Positions 24,381 to 34,115 of a stretch of DNA of 59,090 bases are shown piece after piece; within the stretch, counting starts at the first letter, position 1, and the number at the start of each line of letters is the position of its first letter. The notes beneath the pieces are model-generated. The model was given only the letters and a program-made list of their open reading frames with translations, ran no database searches and had not been told where the DNA came from. The DNA comes from Chloroflexota bacterium (lineage in GTDB: Bacteria > Chloroflexota > Anaerolineae > UBA4142). A program made the position numbers and the translations under genes. The DNA lies in NCBI GenBank assembly GCA_016208315.1, contig JACQYF010000088.1:1-59090 (forward strand), read 5' to 3'.

Positions 24381-27300
24381 GTGAAGAAGACTATGGCGAA
24401 TGCCTGCCCCAAATGCGGTCATGACAATCCCATCGGCGTCAATGTGTGCAGCGAATGTGCCACACCGCTTCCCCGCGTGTGTCAGAATTGCGGGTTTGCC
24501 AGTCCGCCCAACTTCAAGTTCTGCGGCAACTGCGGCGCGAGTTTTGTCGCCGCTCCCATTACGCGCGGCTCCGACGAAGAGAAACTTCAGCGCCTCGGGT
24601 CCATGCCTGCCGCGCTCGCCGAAAAAATCACTCAGGTTGGCAAACAGATCGAAGGCGAGCGCCGCACGGTCACGGTCCTGTTCGCCGACATCACAGGCTT
24701 TACTTCCCTTTCCGAGAAACTTGATCCTGAAGAAGTTTACAACCTTATTGATAGCACACTCAAGGCCTTTATTGATGAGATCTACAAGCACGAAGGGACG
24801 CTCGACAAATTCATGGGCGATGGCGTCATGGCTTTATTTGGTGCGCCGGTCGCTCACGAGGATGACCCCGCGCGCGCGGTCCGGGCGGCGCTCGGGATGC
24901 AGAGCGCGCTCCGCCGAGTCAACGAGGACTTGGAAGTGCGCCTGGGCATCTCGCTCAAAGTACGCATCGGCCTAAATTCTGGCACCGTCGTCGTCGGCAG
25001 CGTTGGCTCCGATCTTCGGATGGATTACACCGCCTTAGGTGATACGGTCAACGTCGCGTCCCGTTTGCAGAGTGTGGCCGAACCCGGAACGATCTTGGTG
25101 AGTCGGTCGGTTTATGAACCCACGAAACCGCTCTTCGACTTCCGAGAGTTAGGGTCCATTCGGGTCAAGGGACGCGTGGAGCCGGTTGAAATCTTTGAAG
25201 CGATTGCCCCAAAAAGCATTGCCGGACGGGTCCGTGGCATCCCCGGTCTTGCTGCTCCAATGGTTGGACGCCAGGAAGAGTTCGCGCGTTTGCGTCAAGC
25301 CATCGAGGAACTTGCGGCCAATCGTCGTGGGCAAATTGTGCTCGTCACCGGCGAGGCTGGGATTGGCAAGTCGCGTCTCACCGCGGAATTAAAGGGGTAT
25401 GCGGCCAGCAAGCCGGTCAGGGTTCTCGAAGGCGCGTGTCTCTCGTACGGTCAATCCGCCTACGAAGTCTTTCTGCGCTTGTTGCGTAATTATTTCGACA
25501 TCGGCGACGGCGATACCGAGGAAATCGTACGGGACAAAATCGAGCAAACCGTCCGCCGCGTACTGCCGCAGCGTGACCAGGTCGCGCAGGTCCTCCCTTA
25601 CATCGAGAATCTCTTTTCCATTCGCATCGTCGAAAAAGAACTCGCCGAACGTGTCCGCCACTTGGAACCTTCGCAATTGCAGCAACAGACGTTTCTCGCC
25701 GTTCATGACTTGCTGAGCGCCGAAGCCAAGCAACAGCCGCTCGTCCTGATCTTTGAAGATGTCCACTGGATTGACAAGCTATCGCTCGACCTCCTGACGT
25801 TTCTTTTGGGAACCGTCGAGCGGGTTCCGATCCTGATCTATACGATCTCGCGCCCGACGGAAGGGGCCGCCGCGCCTCACATTGAAAAACTAGCCGGCGA
25901 GAACTACCCTTTATACTTTACGCACATTCCGCTGCTTCCGCTTTCACAAGCCGACAGTATTGCGCTGGTAGACCTCCTGCTCACCATTGCCGAACTGCCC
26001 GAGAATCTTAAACAGATCATCCCGCAGCGCGCGGAAGGCAACCCATTCTTTCTGGAAGAGATCATCCGGACGCTGATTGATCGCGGCACCATCCGCCGGG
26101 CGGAGGGACGGTGGCAAGTCGCTCCCGACGCCGACCTCGCCAGCTTTCAGGTGCCGCGCACGCTTCAGGGCTTGCTCATGACCCGCGTGGACCACCTGAG
26201 CGAAGGAGCGCGCCAGACCATCCAATGCGCCGCCGTGATCGGCCGTGATTTTTCCTATCGTCTCTTGGCGGGGGTGGTGGACGGTTCGCGCACATTGCAG
26301 GACGACGTGCAAGAACTGGAAGACCGCGAATTGATCCACCGGCTCGGCGAAGCCAATGAACTAGAATACCGCTTCCATCACATCCTCATTCAGGAAACCG
26401 TGTACAACAGTTTGCTCATCCGGCGCAGGGAACGCCTCCATCACAAGATTGCCGAAGGGATTGAAACGCTCTTCAAAGAACGGCTTGAAGATCACATCGA
26501 ACAACTGGCTTTCCATTTTAGTGAAAGCAAGGACACCGAGCGTTCGCTGCCGTATTTGATTCGCGCCGGCACGCGCGCCGCAGGGCGTTTCGCCAATGAC
26601 GAGGCCCAGCGTTACTACCGGCTTGCCGCCGATGGCCTCACGAAAACAAATCCGACGCCGGAACAGCGCGTCGAGGTCTACGCTGGGTTGGGCGATGTGC
26701 AGAACTTTGTCGGCGACTATGACGGCGCACTCAATTCCTATTTGATCGCGTCGGAGATGATCCGAACCCTCGCCAGCGCGCAGATGCTGCGGTATGGCGC
26801 CGAGATCATGCGCCGGATCGGCCGCGTGCATGAACGGCGCGGCGACTATGTCGAGGCGCTCCATTGGCTGGACAACGCGTTGCACCAGATTGATCGCGAT
26901 CCGAATTCCGACAAGGCCGTCGAACGGGTCCGGGTTTACAATGACATTGGCTGGGTCAATTACCGCCGAGGTCAAATCGAGGAGGCGTATCAGTGGCGGA
27001 TGCGGAGTTTGCAGATCGTCGAAGGCACCGACCACTACAATGAAATGGCGTCGGCTTACAACGGGCTGGCCGCGCTTTTCAGCCAGAAGGGCGATTGGGC
27101 CCGCTGCCTGGCGTACGCCGAAAAAAGTCTCCGGCTGCGCGAGATGATCGGCGACTCTTACGGCGTCGCCCAGTCCCACAATAACCTCGGTATCATTGCA
27201 GTAGGTCAATGCGATTGGGATCAAGCATTGCGGCATCTTGAACGATCTTTGGAAATTAGACAACGCATCGGACACACACTGGGCATCTCGCAATTGTACG

Positions 27301-27956
27301 ACAATGTCGGCGTCCCCTACCGCGAAAAGGGTGACTATGCCCGTGCCACCGAACTTTTCGAAAAGGGGCTTCAAGTCGCACAGAAAATCAAGAACATGAA
27401 TACCACGTGTCTCGCGCTGAACAACTTGGCCCACGTGCAGATACTGCAAGGACATTTTAGGAATGCAATCACTTACTTGAATCAGAGCGTCGTGATCGCC
27501 ACCGATATCGGCCACAAAGAGAATTTGGCCGAAGCCCAATGGTTGCTCGCCGAGGCATACGCGGGCCAGAAACAACTTGACCAATCCCGCCACTCTGCTG
27601 AACAAGCTCACACCATCGCAACCCAGATCGGCAATCGGTTCATCGAGGCGGAAGTGCTCCGGACACTCTGCAAGATCGCCCGCGCCCGGCACGCGTTCGA
27701 GGAAGCGGATGGTTACCTCCAACGCAGTCTGGCGATTTTCGGTGAACTGAAAAACCCATGCGAACTTGCCAAATCCCAGTTTGAGCTTGCGCTTCTCCAG
27801 CGTGACCGCGGCTGCCTCGCCGAAGCGCGCGCGCTGCTGGAAACCGCGCACAGCACCTTCGTCCGCCTGGGCGCGGAAGGCGAACGCAAACGCGCCCGCT
27901 CCGAACTGGACGCGCTCGCCACGGCACGGCCAGCGGCTACGCACATGGGCGAATGA
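24381..27956 (+). CDS. Class III adenylate/guanylate cyclase with zinc ribbons, AAA ATPase and TPR domains
   Basis: 1191 residues. Order: double zinc ribbon (CPKCG, CSEC, CQNCG, CGNCG, residues 9-52); class III cyclase domain at about 95-275 with metal Asp in LFADITGFT, KFMGDGVMALFG and TALGDTVNVASRL, the Lys and Asp pair pointing to ATP as substrate; predicted STAND/AAA ATPase with Walker A GEAGIGKS (about 323) and Walker B LVLIFEDVHW (about 455); TPR array from about 740 to the end. It should make cAMP in response to a signal sensed by the ATPase-TPR part. GTG 24381 or ATG 24393 may start it. The next gene carries a cNMP-binding domain, a likely receiver of the product. Confidence 0.92.
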   Translation: MKKTMANACPKCGHDNPIGVNVCSECATPLPRVCQNCGFASPPNFKFCGNCGASFVAAPITRGSDEEKLQRLGSMPAALAEKITQVGKQIEGERRTVTVLFADITGFTSLSEKLDPEEVYNLIDSTLKAFIDEIYKHEGTLDKFMGDGVMALFGAPVAHEDDPARAVRAALGMQSALRRVNEDLEVRLGISLKVRIGLNSGTVVVGSVGSDLRMDYTALGDTVNVASRLQSVAEPGTILVSRSVYEPTKPLFDFRELGSIRVKGRVEPVEIFEAIAPKSIAGRVRGIPGLAAPMVGRQEEFARLRQAIEELAANRRGQIVLVTGEAGIGKSRLTAELKGYAASKPVRVLEGACLSYGQSAYEVFLRLLRNYFDIGDGDTEEIVRDKIEQTVRRVLPQRDQVAQVLPYIENLFSIRIVEKELAERVRHLEPSQLQQQTFLAVHDLLSAEAKQQPLVLIFEDVHWIDKLSLDLLTFLLGTVERVPILIYTISRPTEGAAAPHIEKLAGENYPLYFTHIPLLPLSQADSIALVDLLLTIAELPENLKQIIPQRAEGNPFFLEEIIRTLIDRGTIRRAEGRWQVAPDADLASFQVPRTLQGLLMTRVDHLSEGARQTIQCAAVIGRDFSYRLLAGVVDGSRTLQDDVQELEDRELIHRLGEANELEYRFHHILIQETVYNSLLIRRRERLHHKIAEGIETLFKERLEDHIEQLAFHFSESKDTERSLPYLIRAGTRAAGRFANDEAQRYYRLAADGLTKTNPTPEQRVEVYAGLGDVQNFVGDYDGALNSYLIASEMIRTLASAQMLRYGAEIMRRIGRVHERRGDYVEALHWLDNALHQIDRDPNSDKAVERVRVYNDIGWVNYRRGQIEEAYQWRMRSLQIVEGTDHYNEMASAYNGLAALFSQKGDWARCLAYAEKSLRLREMIGDSYGVAQSHNNLGIIAVGQCDWDQALRHLERSLEIRQRIGHTLGISQLYDNVGVPYREKGDYARATELFEKGLQVAQKIKNMNTTCLALNNLAHVQILQGHFRNAITYLNQSVVIATDIGHKENLAEAQWLLAEAYAGQKQLDQSRHSAEQAHTIATQIGNRFIEAEVLRTLCKIARARHAFEEADGYLQRSLAIFGELKNPCELAKSQFELALLQRDRGCLAEARALLETAHSTFVRLGAEGERKRARSELDALATARPAATHMGE

Positions 27957-27966
27957 AGAGGTCTTT

Positions 27967-29643
27967 GTGAAACACGATCTCAGGAATATTCCATTTTTTA
28001 GCGAATTGGAAGTTGACATACTGAACGCGATCTCTCGCCGCCTCCAGCGCGAGCACTATCACAAGGGCGCGACGATCTTTGCCGAGGAAGACACCGGCAA
28101 TTGCATGTACCTGATCGAGAGCGGTCAGGTCAAAGTCGTTACCGAAAGGGAGGGCGAAGAAAAACTCTTGGCCTATTTGGGCCCCGGAAACTTTTTCGGC
28201 GAGACGGCTCTCCTGCTCAGCGAGAAACGCACCGCCACCGTGCGCGTGGTCCTCGACGTGGACCTCCTCGTCTTGCGCAAAGAAGACCTGGACGAGCTGC
28301 TGCAACAACATCCCTCCATCGCGATCACGATCACCCGCGAACTCAGCCGCCGCCTGGGACACGCGACCAGAAGCCCCGAGCAGCGCGAAGAATTCAACAT
28401 CGTCGCGGCCGTCGGCCCGGCCGCGCCAACTTTGGCGCGCCACTTGGCGCACGTGACCGGCGAAGACGTGTTTCTCTTCGACCTCGGCGGGCTGGCGAAC
28501 GTCACCCTCGATCAGGCCGCGCTCGCCCAATCGCAAGTGTTTCTCGTCCGCGGCGGCGAAGCGCTCGACGCCGAAGCGTTGCCGGGCCGGCTCAGCACGC
28601 TTGTCGAGCAATACTATTGGGTCATCATGTCCATCGCGCCCTACGAGATACCGCTAACGCTGAAAGCGATGGAACTGGCGGACATTAGCGTGACCCTCGG
28701 GAACTCGGGCAAGGAGTGGATCAAGACGGTCGCGCCCAAGGGCTATTGGGAGAGCGACGGCAGCGACAAATCGCTTCGGCGGCTGGCGCGCAAGATCGCG
28801 CAACGCCAAGTGGGGTTGGCGCTTTCGTCCGGGAACGCGCGCGGCTTTGCCCATATCGGCGTCTTTGAGGTACTCGAAAAGGAAGGCATCCCGGTTGACA
28901 TGATCGCTGGGACGAGCGCGGGTGCAGTATTTGGCTCGCTCTACGCGGCCGGGAGGAGCATCGCCGAGATCAAGGAATTCGCCGTAAATATTCAGCACCA
29001 GTACAATTTCATTTCCGGTTTTCGATATTGGGATTTTCGCATCCCGCCGCGCTCGGGCGTTATCAAAGGCAACATGGTCTTGAGCTATTTTCGCAAATGC
29101 TTGCGCAACCAAACTTTTGACGATTTGCCAATCCCATTGTATATTATTGCCGCCGATCTGATTTCCGGCGAAGAGATCGTCTTTGAACGCGGGCCGGTCG
29201 CCGACGCCGTGCGCGCCAGTATGAGCGTTATTGGAATCTTTGAACCGGCCGAAGTGGCCGACCGGTTTCTCATAGATGGCGGGGCGGTCAATCCGGTGCC
29301 GACCCAATTGCTCGCCGACAGGGGCATGAACATCATTCTGGCTTCCAACGTGATTCCCACTTTGGAAGATCGCTTGCACCGGCGCGAGCAAAAACGGGAG
29401 GGCCGTCCTCCCAACGTCATCGGCATCCTGATGGGAGCGATGGAAATCATGGAAAGCGAGATTATCAAAACGCGGATGGGTCCGGTGGACGTGCTGATTC
29501 AGCCGGACGTTGCGCCCTACGGGACGATGGAATACGACAAAGTTCACGAGCTGATCCAGCGCGGCCAGGAAGCGGCCTGCCGCGAACTCCCGCAAATTCG
29601 CCAACTGCTCGCGCCGCGCCCGCGCAGTTCGCTCCGCAGATAG
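27967..29643 (+). CDS. cNMP-binding patatin-like phospholipase (NTE type)
   Basis: 558 residues from GTG 27967, after AGAGG and ten bases past the cyclase stop. Residues 1-125 are a cyclic-nucleotide-binding domain with an intact phosphate cassette (FFGETALLLSEKRTATV, with the phosphate-binding Arg). A middle region of unknown fold follows. Residues about 280-480 are patatin: oxyanion SSGNARGF, nucleophile GTSAG (Ser near 318) and DGG (near 434). This is the layout of neuropathy-target-esterase-like lysophospholipases. cAMP from the neighbour may regulate it (inference). Confidence 0.92.
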   Translation: MKHDLRNIPFFSELEVDILNAISRRLQREHYHKGATIFAEEDTGNCMYLIESGQVKVVTEREGEEKLLAYLGPGNFFGETALLLSEKRTATVRVVLDVDLLVLRKEDLDELLQQHPSIAITITRELSRRLGHATRSPEQREEFNIVAAVGPAAPTLARHLAHVTGEDVFLFDLGGLANVTLDQAALAQSQVFLVRGGEALDAEALPGRLSTLVEQYYWVIMSIAPYEIPLTLKAMELADISVTLGNSGKEWIKTVAPKGYWESDGSDKSLRRLARKIAQRQVGLALSSGNARGFAHIGVFEVLEKEGIPVDMIAGTSAGAVFGSLYAAGRSIAEIKEFAVNIQHQYNFISGFRYWDFRIPPRSGVIKGNMVLSYFRKCLRNQTFDDLPIPLYIIAADLISGEEIVFERGPVADAVRASMSVIGIFEPAEVADRFLIDGGAVNPVPTQLLADRGMNIILASNVIPTLEDRLHRREQKREGRPPNVIGILMGAMEIMESEIIKTRMGPVDVLIQPDVAPYGTMEYDKVHELIQRGQEAACRELPQIRQLLAPRPRSSLRR

Positions 29644-29651
29644 ATTACCCG

Positions 29652-30902
29652 ATGCCCAGCTTACCCCGTCGCAGAAAATCCGATTTCGATCCGGCGGCGA
29701 ACGAATGGTTCTCCCAGGTCACGCGCCTGGAGCAAAAGGTTGCCGCCCTCGAGGCGCTCCAAGAAGTCGCCCGCTGCCTCACCTCGGAACTGAACCTCGA
29801 TCAGCTCCTCGCGCAGATTTTGTCGAGCGCGGTACAGGTCATGCGCGCAAGCGCCGGCTCGCTCCTGCTCTTCGATCCCGCGACCAACGAGTTGGTCTTT
29901 AAGGTCGTGCAGGGCGGCTTGGGCGACGCCTTGCTCAACCAACGCTTTCCCTCGGACCGGGGCATCGCCGGCTCGGTGTTTACGCACCAAAAGCCATCCA
30001 TCGTCCACGACGTCAATACGGATGACCGATTCCTCAGCATCGGCGACGGCGCTACTTTCTCGGCGCATTCGCTCATCGCCGTGCCGCTGATCCACCAAGG
30101 GAAGGCGATTGGCGTACTGGAATTGCTCAACAAAAAATCGGGCGACCGCTTCAATAGCGACGATCAGGAATTGCTCCTCGCGTTTGCCTCGCAATCCGCG
30201 ATTGCGATTGAAAACGCGCGGCTGTATCAGCAAGTCGTCTTCGAACGCGATCGGATCCTCGTGGTCGAAGAACAGGTGCGCCGCGAACTGGCGCGCGATC
30301 TACACGACGGACCTTCCCAGCTCCTTTCGGCCATCATCATGAACCTGCGCTTTTTGCGCGAGGTGATCGCCCGCAAACCCGCCGAGGCGAAAGGCGAGTT
30401 GGACAGCGTGGAACAACTTGCGACGCAGGCCCTTCACCAGGTCCGCAACATGCTGTTCGACCTGCGGCCAGTGGTTTTGGAAACCCAAGGTCTGCCGGCG
30501 GCTCTACAAACTTACGTTGACCGGCAACGCGAAAGCAAAGACCTGCAAATCCATTTGGAGACGGACGCGTTCAACGTGCGTCTCGACCCCAAGCAAGAAG
30601 CCGCCATCTTCTCGATCATCCAGGAAGCGGTCGGCAATGTGCGGAAACATGCCCAGGCGAAGAATGTTTGGATTCAGGCGCAGCAAGCGGTCGGCGCGCT
30701 CACAATCTGCATCCAAGACGATGGCTGCGGATTCGACGTGCCGGCCGTCGAGGCCGTGTATGCGCAGCGCGGTAGTCTCGGCTTGCTGAATATGAAAGAG
30801 CGCGCCGAAATCGCTCACGCGCGTTTGAGAATTGATTCGGCCCCTGGAAAAGGAACGCTGGTCAAACTCGTCGTGCCGCTCGCCAGAGTGCCTGTCTTTT
30901 GA
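29652..30902 (+). CDS. GAF-domain sensor histidine kinase (NarL-type)
   Basis: 416 residues: coiled-coil-like start, GAF domain at about 35-190 (SAVQVMRASAGSLLLFDPAT, SDRGIAGSVF, GVLELLNKKSGDRF), HisKA_3 phosphoacceptor RELARDLHDGPSQLLSA, and HATPase with N-box EAVGNVRKHAQA and G-box DDGCGFD. No transmembrane segment, so it is a cytoplasmic sensor. It lies eight bases after the patatin gene, probably in one operon, but no response regulator is adjacent. Confidence 0.92.
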   Translation: MPSLPRRRKSDFDPAANEWFSQVTRLEQKVAALEALQEVARCLTSELNLDQLLAQILSSAVQVMRASAGSLLLFDPATNELVFKVVQGGLGDALLNQRFPSDRGIAGSVFTHQKPSIVHDVNTDDRFLSIGDGATFSAHSLIAVPLIHQGKAIGVLELLNKKSGDRFNSDDQELLLAFASQSAIAIENARLYQQVVFERDRILVVEEQVRRELARDLHDGPSQLLSAIIMNLRFLREVIARKPAEAKGELDSVEQLATQALHQVRNMLFDLRPVVLETQGLPAALQTYVDRQRESKDLQIHLETDAFNVRLDPKQEAAIFSIIQEAVGNVRKHAQAKNVWIQAQQAVGALTICIQDDGCGFDVPAVEAVYAQRGSLGLLNMKERAEIAHARLRIDSAPGKGTLVKLVVPLARVPVF

Positions 30903-32790
30903 ATAGAGTCTGCGGAGTGTCCAAACCCACACCTCGATGGTTGCTCGTCAACTCGATCCTGCTCACGCTATACTTTTTTGCAGCGCCCCCGATCTACTCC
31001 CAAACGCCCACACTCATCTCCATCCCCGTGGCCCTCGCGCCCGTTCAACGCGATACGCCGATTGAACTCGTCGCGCTCACGCTCGACGCCGATATTTCCG
31101 AAACCGGCGGCCGCACGGTGCTGAGCGGCAATTCCACATTCAAACTGCACAACACCGACACGCTCAATGACACACAAGTACCCGTCGGCTTCCCGGCGTG
31201 GGCCGGCGAGCCGCCGACGAAAAGAAAACCGTGCGTTTCGATTTTGTGCAGGACTTGGGCGAGAGCGCGCTGCCGCGGTTCAGCTATGGCATGTTGACGG
31301 CGACGGCGTGGAAAGGAAGTGTCGGCAGCGCGCGCCTCACACTGCGTTTCCCCGATACGACGACCCTCGACCAGATCGTCGCCTACGATCCCCCCAACAC
31401 GACCTTCGACGGTCAGGAACTGACCTGGCGCTTTACGGGCCGCGAGCCGGTCGCGAATCCCACGCTGACGTTCATGCGCCCATCGCTTTGGAGCGATCTG
31501 CTGGCGCGCCGCCGCGCCGTTCAACAAAATCAAAACGATGCGAACGCGCGCGCCGCGCTCGGCAACCTGTTTCGGCAATTGGCCGCGCTCGATTCGCCCC
31601 GGCGCGACAGCTATCTCTCTCAAGCGATCGCCGAACTGGAAACGGCCGTGCGGCTCGATCCGAACCAACGCAGCGCACGTCAGAGTTTGGGCGCGCTGTA
31701 CGAATCGCGCGCGGGGCCGGCGAACGGCCCGCGGCAAACCGGCTACGTGCGGCTCGCCGTCGCGCAGTGGGAAACGCTCGCATCTACCGACGCCGCCGCG
31801 CGCAAGCAGCTCGCGGAGGATTATTTCTACCTGGGGCTGGACGAGCAAACGCGCGGCGAATACGCGGCGGCCCTCGCATACTTCGACAAAGCGGCGGCGC
31901 TCACGCCGAACGGCGCCGGCCCGCTTTTCACGCCCGAGCGCGCGGCGGCTCAACGGCGCGTGCTAAATATCGCGTGGGCGCAGCGGCTGTTGGAGAATGA
32001 GGATTATTCGAGCGCGGCCGACAAGGCGCGCGCGGCCCTGGGCGATACCTTTATGACGTCGTTCACCCCGCCGTCGCTCTACGCCGCGCAAACGCAAGTC
32101 ACGATGGCGCCCAACACGCGCACGATGGTTTTTCGGCTAGTCCCATTTGCGGACCGACCGGACGAAGTGAAAAATACGGTGAATGGCATCGCCGCCGGTC
32201 TGTCCGATGTCGCCGCTGTCAGCGTGACCAACGACAACTCGGACATCATCCTCACGCTGAATGTCCCATTTGCGACCCAAACAGACCTCGAGGACAAGCT
32301 CGGAGTGCTCGCCGGCGCCATCCCCGATCGCCCCGAATGGGCGCTGATGCGCGAGGTCATGTCGCCTAACTTACTGACCTGGGACTTGGCTGGGGGTCTC
32401 ATCGCCGATGCGACGAATTATCGCGAAGAGGTTGATTTGGCGCGTGCCTGCGCGGGTGTGGAAACTCAACTGCAAAAGATCGGACAAGCCGTGAAACCAC
32501 TCGAAAACGCGGCGGCAACCGATGCCGAGGCGCAGCTCAAACGCGCGCTGCTCAAGAACGCGCAGAGCGGTTGGCAGCGCGTTCTCGCGCAGGGGCGCGT
32601 CAGCTATCGCGCGGGGACGAGCGAGACCACCGTGGACGCCTGCGGCACGCGGGCGATCGCGTACTCTGCCGCGCCGCTGCGCGCGGAATTTGTTGCGGTG
32701 ACGGTTGCGGCGGCAGCGGGGTTGTTGGGAATAGCCGTCTTGCTTGTTGTGTGGAGAACAAGGTACACAGGTAGACAAGGAAACAGGTAA
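30899..32790 (+). pseudogene. Secreted TPR protein gene with an internal frameshift/deletion
   Basis: The N-terminal part reads in one frame from TTG 30899 (or GTG 30917): signal sequence, then LTLDADISETGGRTVLSGNS and VPVGFPAWAG. At about 31205-31225 the meaningful frame switches to DEKKTVRFDFVQDLGESALP and continues through TPR-like repeats (AIAELETAVRLDPNQRSARQ, YFYLGLDEQTRGEYAAALAY) to a C-terminal helix (VTVAAAAGLLGIAVLLVVW). Text on either side looks as if a section of the first domain is missing. It may be a real lesion or an assembly error; the C-terminal frame alone (from 31198) is 530 codons. TTGA overlaps the kinase stop. Confidence 0.65.
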
Positions 32791-32841
32791 ACAGGTACTT
32801 ATCTACGTTTTTACCTGTCTACCTGTCTACCTGTGTACCTT
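32760..32841. repeat. Mirror-arm tandem repeat, GGTAGACAGGTA family
   Basis: AAGGTACACAGGTAGAC (32760-32776) and its exact complement (32825-32841) bound further ACAGGTAAACAGGTA units and ACCTGTCTACCTGTCTACC on the other arm. The TPR gene's stop lies in the left arm, and the methyltransferase stop is just past the right arm. The same family recurs at 53945-54052. Confidence 0.9.
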
Positions 32842-32843
32842 CC

Positions 32844-34046
32844 CTACATCACCCGGCACACCAACCCCTTGAGGTATTCCGATTCGGGGAACGATAGCAA
32901 GATGGGGTGGTCGGGCGCTTGAGACAATTTGGCGATGATTTGCGCGTCACGGCCCGCGTCTTGCGCCGCGCCGAAAATCACTTTTTGAAATAGGTCCGCG
33001 CTCACCAACCCCGAGCACGAAAACGTCACGAGCGTTCCGCCCGGCTTGAGCAATTTGAACGCCAGTAGGTTGATGTCTTTGTAGCCGCGCAGACCCGCTT
33101 GCAATTGGGACTGGGAATACACAAACTTGGGCGGATCGAGAATGATCGCGTCGAACGATCTGCCCTCATCGCGATAACGCCGGAGCGCGTGAAACGCATC
33201 GCCCTCGACGAATTCTCCGTTCGCCTCGCAGCCATTCAGCCGCATATTCTCCCGAGCGAGATTCAGGGCGTCGGCTGAAGCGTCGAGGTTCACGGCGTGG
33301 ACGTTCGGGTTCGCGGCACACGCGTAGATGGAAAATGCGCCTGTGTAAGAAAAAACGTTTAGGAGTTCAGACCTCACAGGTTTCTGAAAACCTGTGAGGT
33401 CTGCCACCCGGCGCCGGTTCTCACTCTGGTCCAGATAAAACCCCGTCTTGTGGCCGCGTTTGACATCCACCAGGAAACGGAAACCGTTCTCACACACCTC
33501 GATCCGGTCGGGCGGCTCGCCGCCGTACAAAACGCCAACCGAGGATCCAAGCCCTTCTTTCTCGCGCACGTCCACATCGCTGCGCTCGTAGATTCCCTGC
33601 GGCTTCACCAACTCCGCAATGAGTTCAGTTATTTCCTTCTTTTCCTTTTCGATTCCAAGCGTAAGAAACTGCACGACCACAAAATCCGCGTACCGGTCCA
33701 CCACCAACCCCGGCATTAGATCGCTTTCGGCGTTGACGAGGCGATAGGCGTCCGTGGCATCGCGATCAATCCACGCGTTACGCTCCGCAAAAGCGCGCGC
33801 CAAGCGCCCGCGCAAGAACGCGCGGTCAACCGCCTCGTCGCGATTCCACGTCCACAGCCGCACGGCGATCTGCGAGCGCGAGTTGTAATAGCCGCGCGCG
33901 AGCCATGCGCCGCCCGCGTCGAACACATCCACCGTATCGCTGTCGTGGGCATCGTCCGCGCGCGCGATAGCGCCGGAGAAGATCCAGGGGTGGTGCGCGA
34001 GGACGGGCTTGTCTTTGCCGCGCTTGAGGGTGATTTTGGGATACAT
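32844..34046 (-). CDS. RlmI-like SAM-dependent rRNA methyltransferase (PUA + methyltransferase)
   Basis: 400 residues: PUA domain (about 1-80, PWIFSGAIAR), a linker with DLMPGLVVDRYAD, the RNA-binding segment GHKTGFYLDQSENRRRV, SAM motif LLNVFSYTGAFSIYA, and DAIILDPPKF, with Cys in VTFSCSG as expected for an m5C enzyme. RlmI methylates C1962 of 23S rRNA; substrate here is assigned by family only. Between NRRRV and LNVFSYTG the protein reads ADLTGFQKPVRSEL, encoded by a perfect palindrome. Reading frame is intact. Confidence 0.9.
   Translation of the reverse strand: MYPKITLKRGKDKPVLAHHPWIFSGAIARADDAHDSDTVDVFDAGGAWLARGYYNSRSQIAVRLWTWNRDEAVDRAFLRGRLARAFAERNAWIDRDATDAYRLVNAESDLMPGLVVDRYADFVVVQFLTLGIEKEKKEITELIAELVKPQGIYERSDVDVREKEGLGSSVGVLYGGEPPDRIEVCENGFRFLVDVKRGHKTGFYLDQSENRRRVADLTGFQKPVRSELLNVFSYTGAFSIYACAANPNVHAVNLDASADALNLARENMRLNGCEANGEFVEGDAFHALRRYRDEGRSFDAIILDPPKFVYSQSQLQAGLRGYKDINLLAFKLLKPGGTLVTFSCSGLVSADLFQKVIFGAAQDAGRDAQIIAKLSQAPDHPILLSFPESEYLKGLVCRVM
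33368..33403. repeat. Palindrome of the CAGACCTCACAGGT family inside a coding sequence
   Basis: Perfect 16-bp arms (33368-33383 and 33388-33403) around a CTGA loop, in frame within the RlmI-like gene. The outer 14 bases of each arm equal those of the intergenic palindrome at 9701-9734. It encodes roughly DLTGFQKPVRS in a segment just before the SAM-binding motif. Confidence 0.9.
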
Positions 34047-34056
34047 TGTCTAATTC

Positions 34057-34115
34057 GGGTATGGGAGTGTGGGCGTATGGGCGTCACACTCCCACACTCC
34101 CACACCCCCATACTC
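34057..34115. repeat. Mirror-arm tandem repeat, GTATGGGAGTGTGG family
   Basis: The left arm GGGTATGGGAGTGTGGG and the right arm (CACTCCCACACTCCCACACC then CCCATACTC) are inverse. It fills the gap between the lipid kinase 3' end and the methyltransferase start. A one-armed relative lies at 44971-44995. Confidence 0.85.

Noticed and set aside
24381..29643. Calling the cyclase-patatin pair a CBASS system
   Set aside because: CBASS needs a CD-NTase (SMODS-type nucleotidyltransferase); the enzyme here is a class III cyclase. I kept only the weaker Pycsar-like comparison as a hypothesis.
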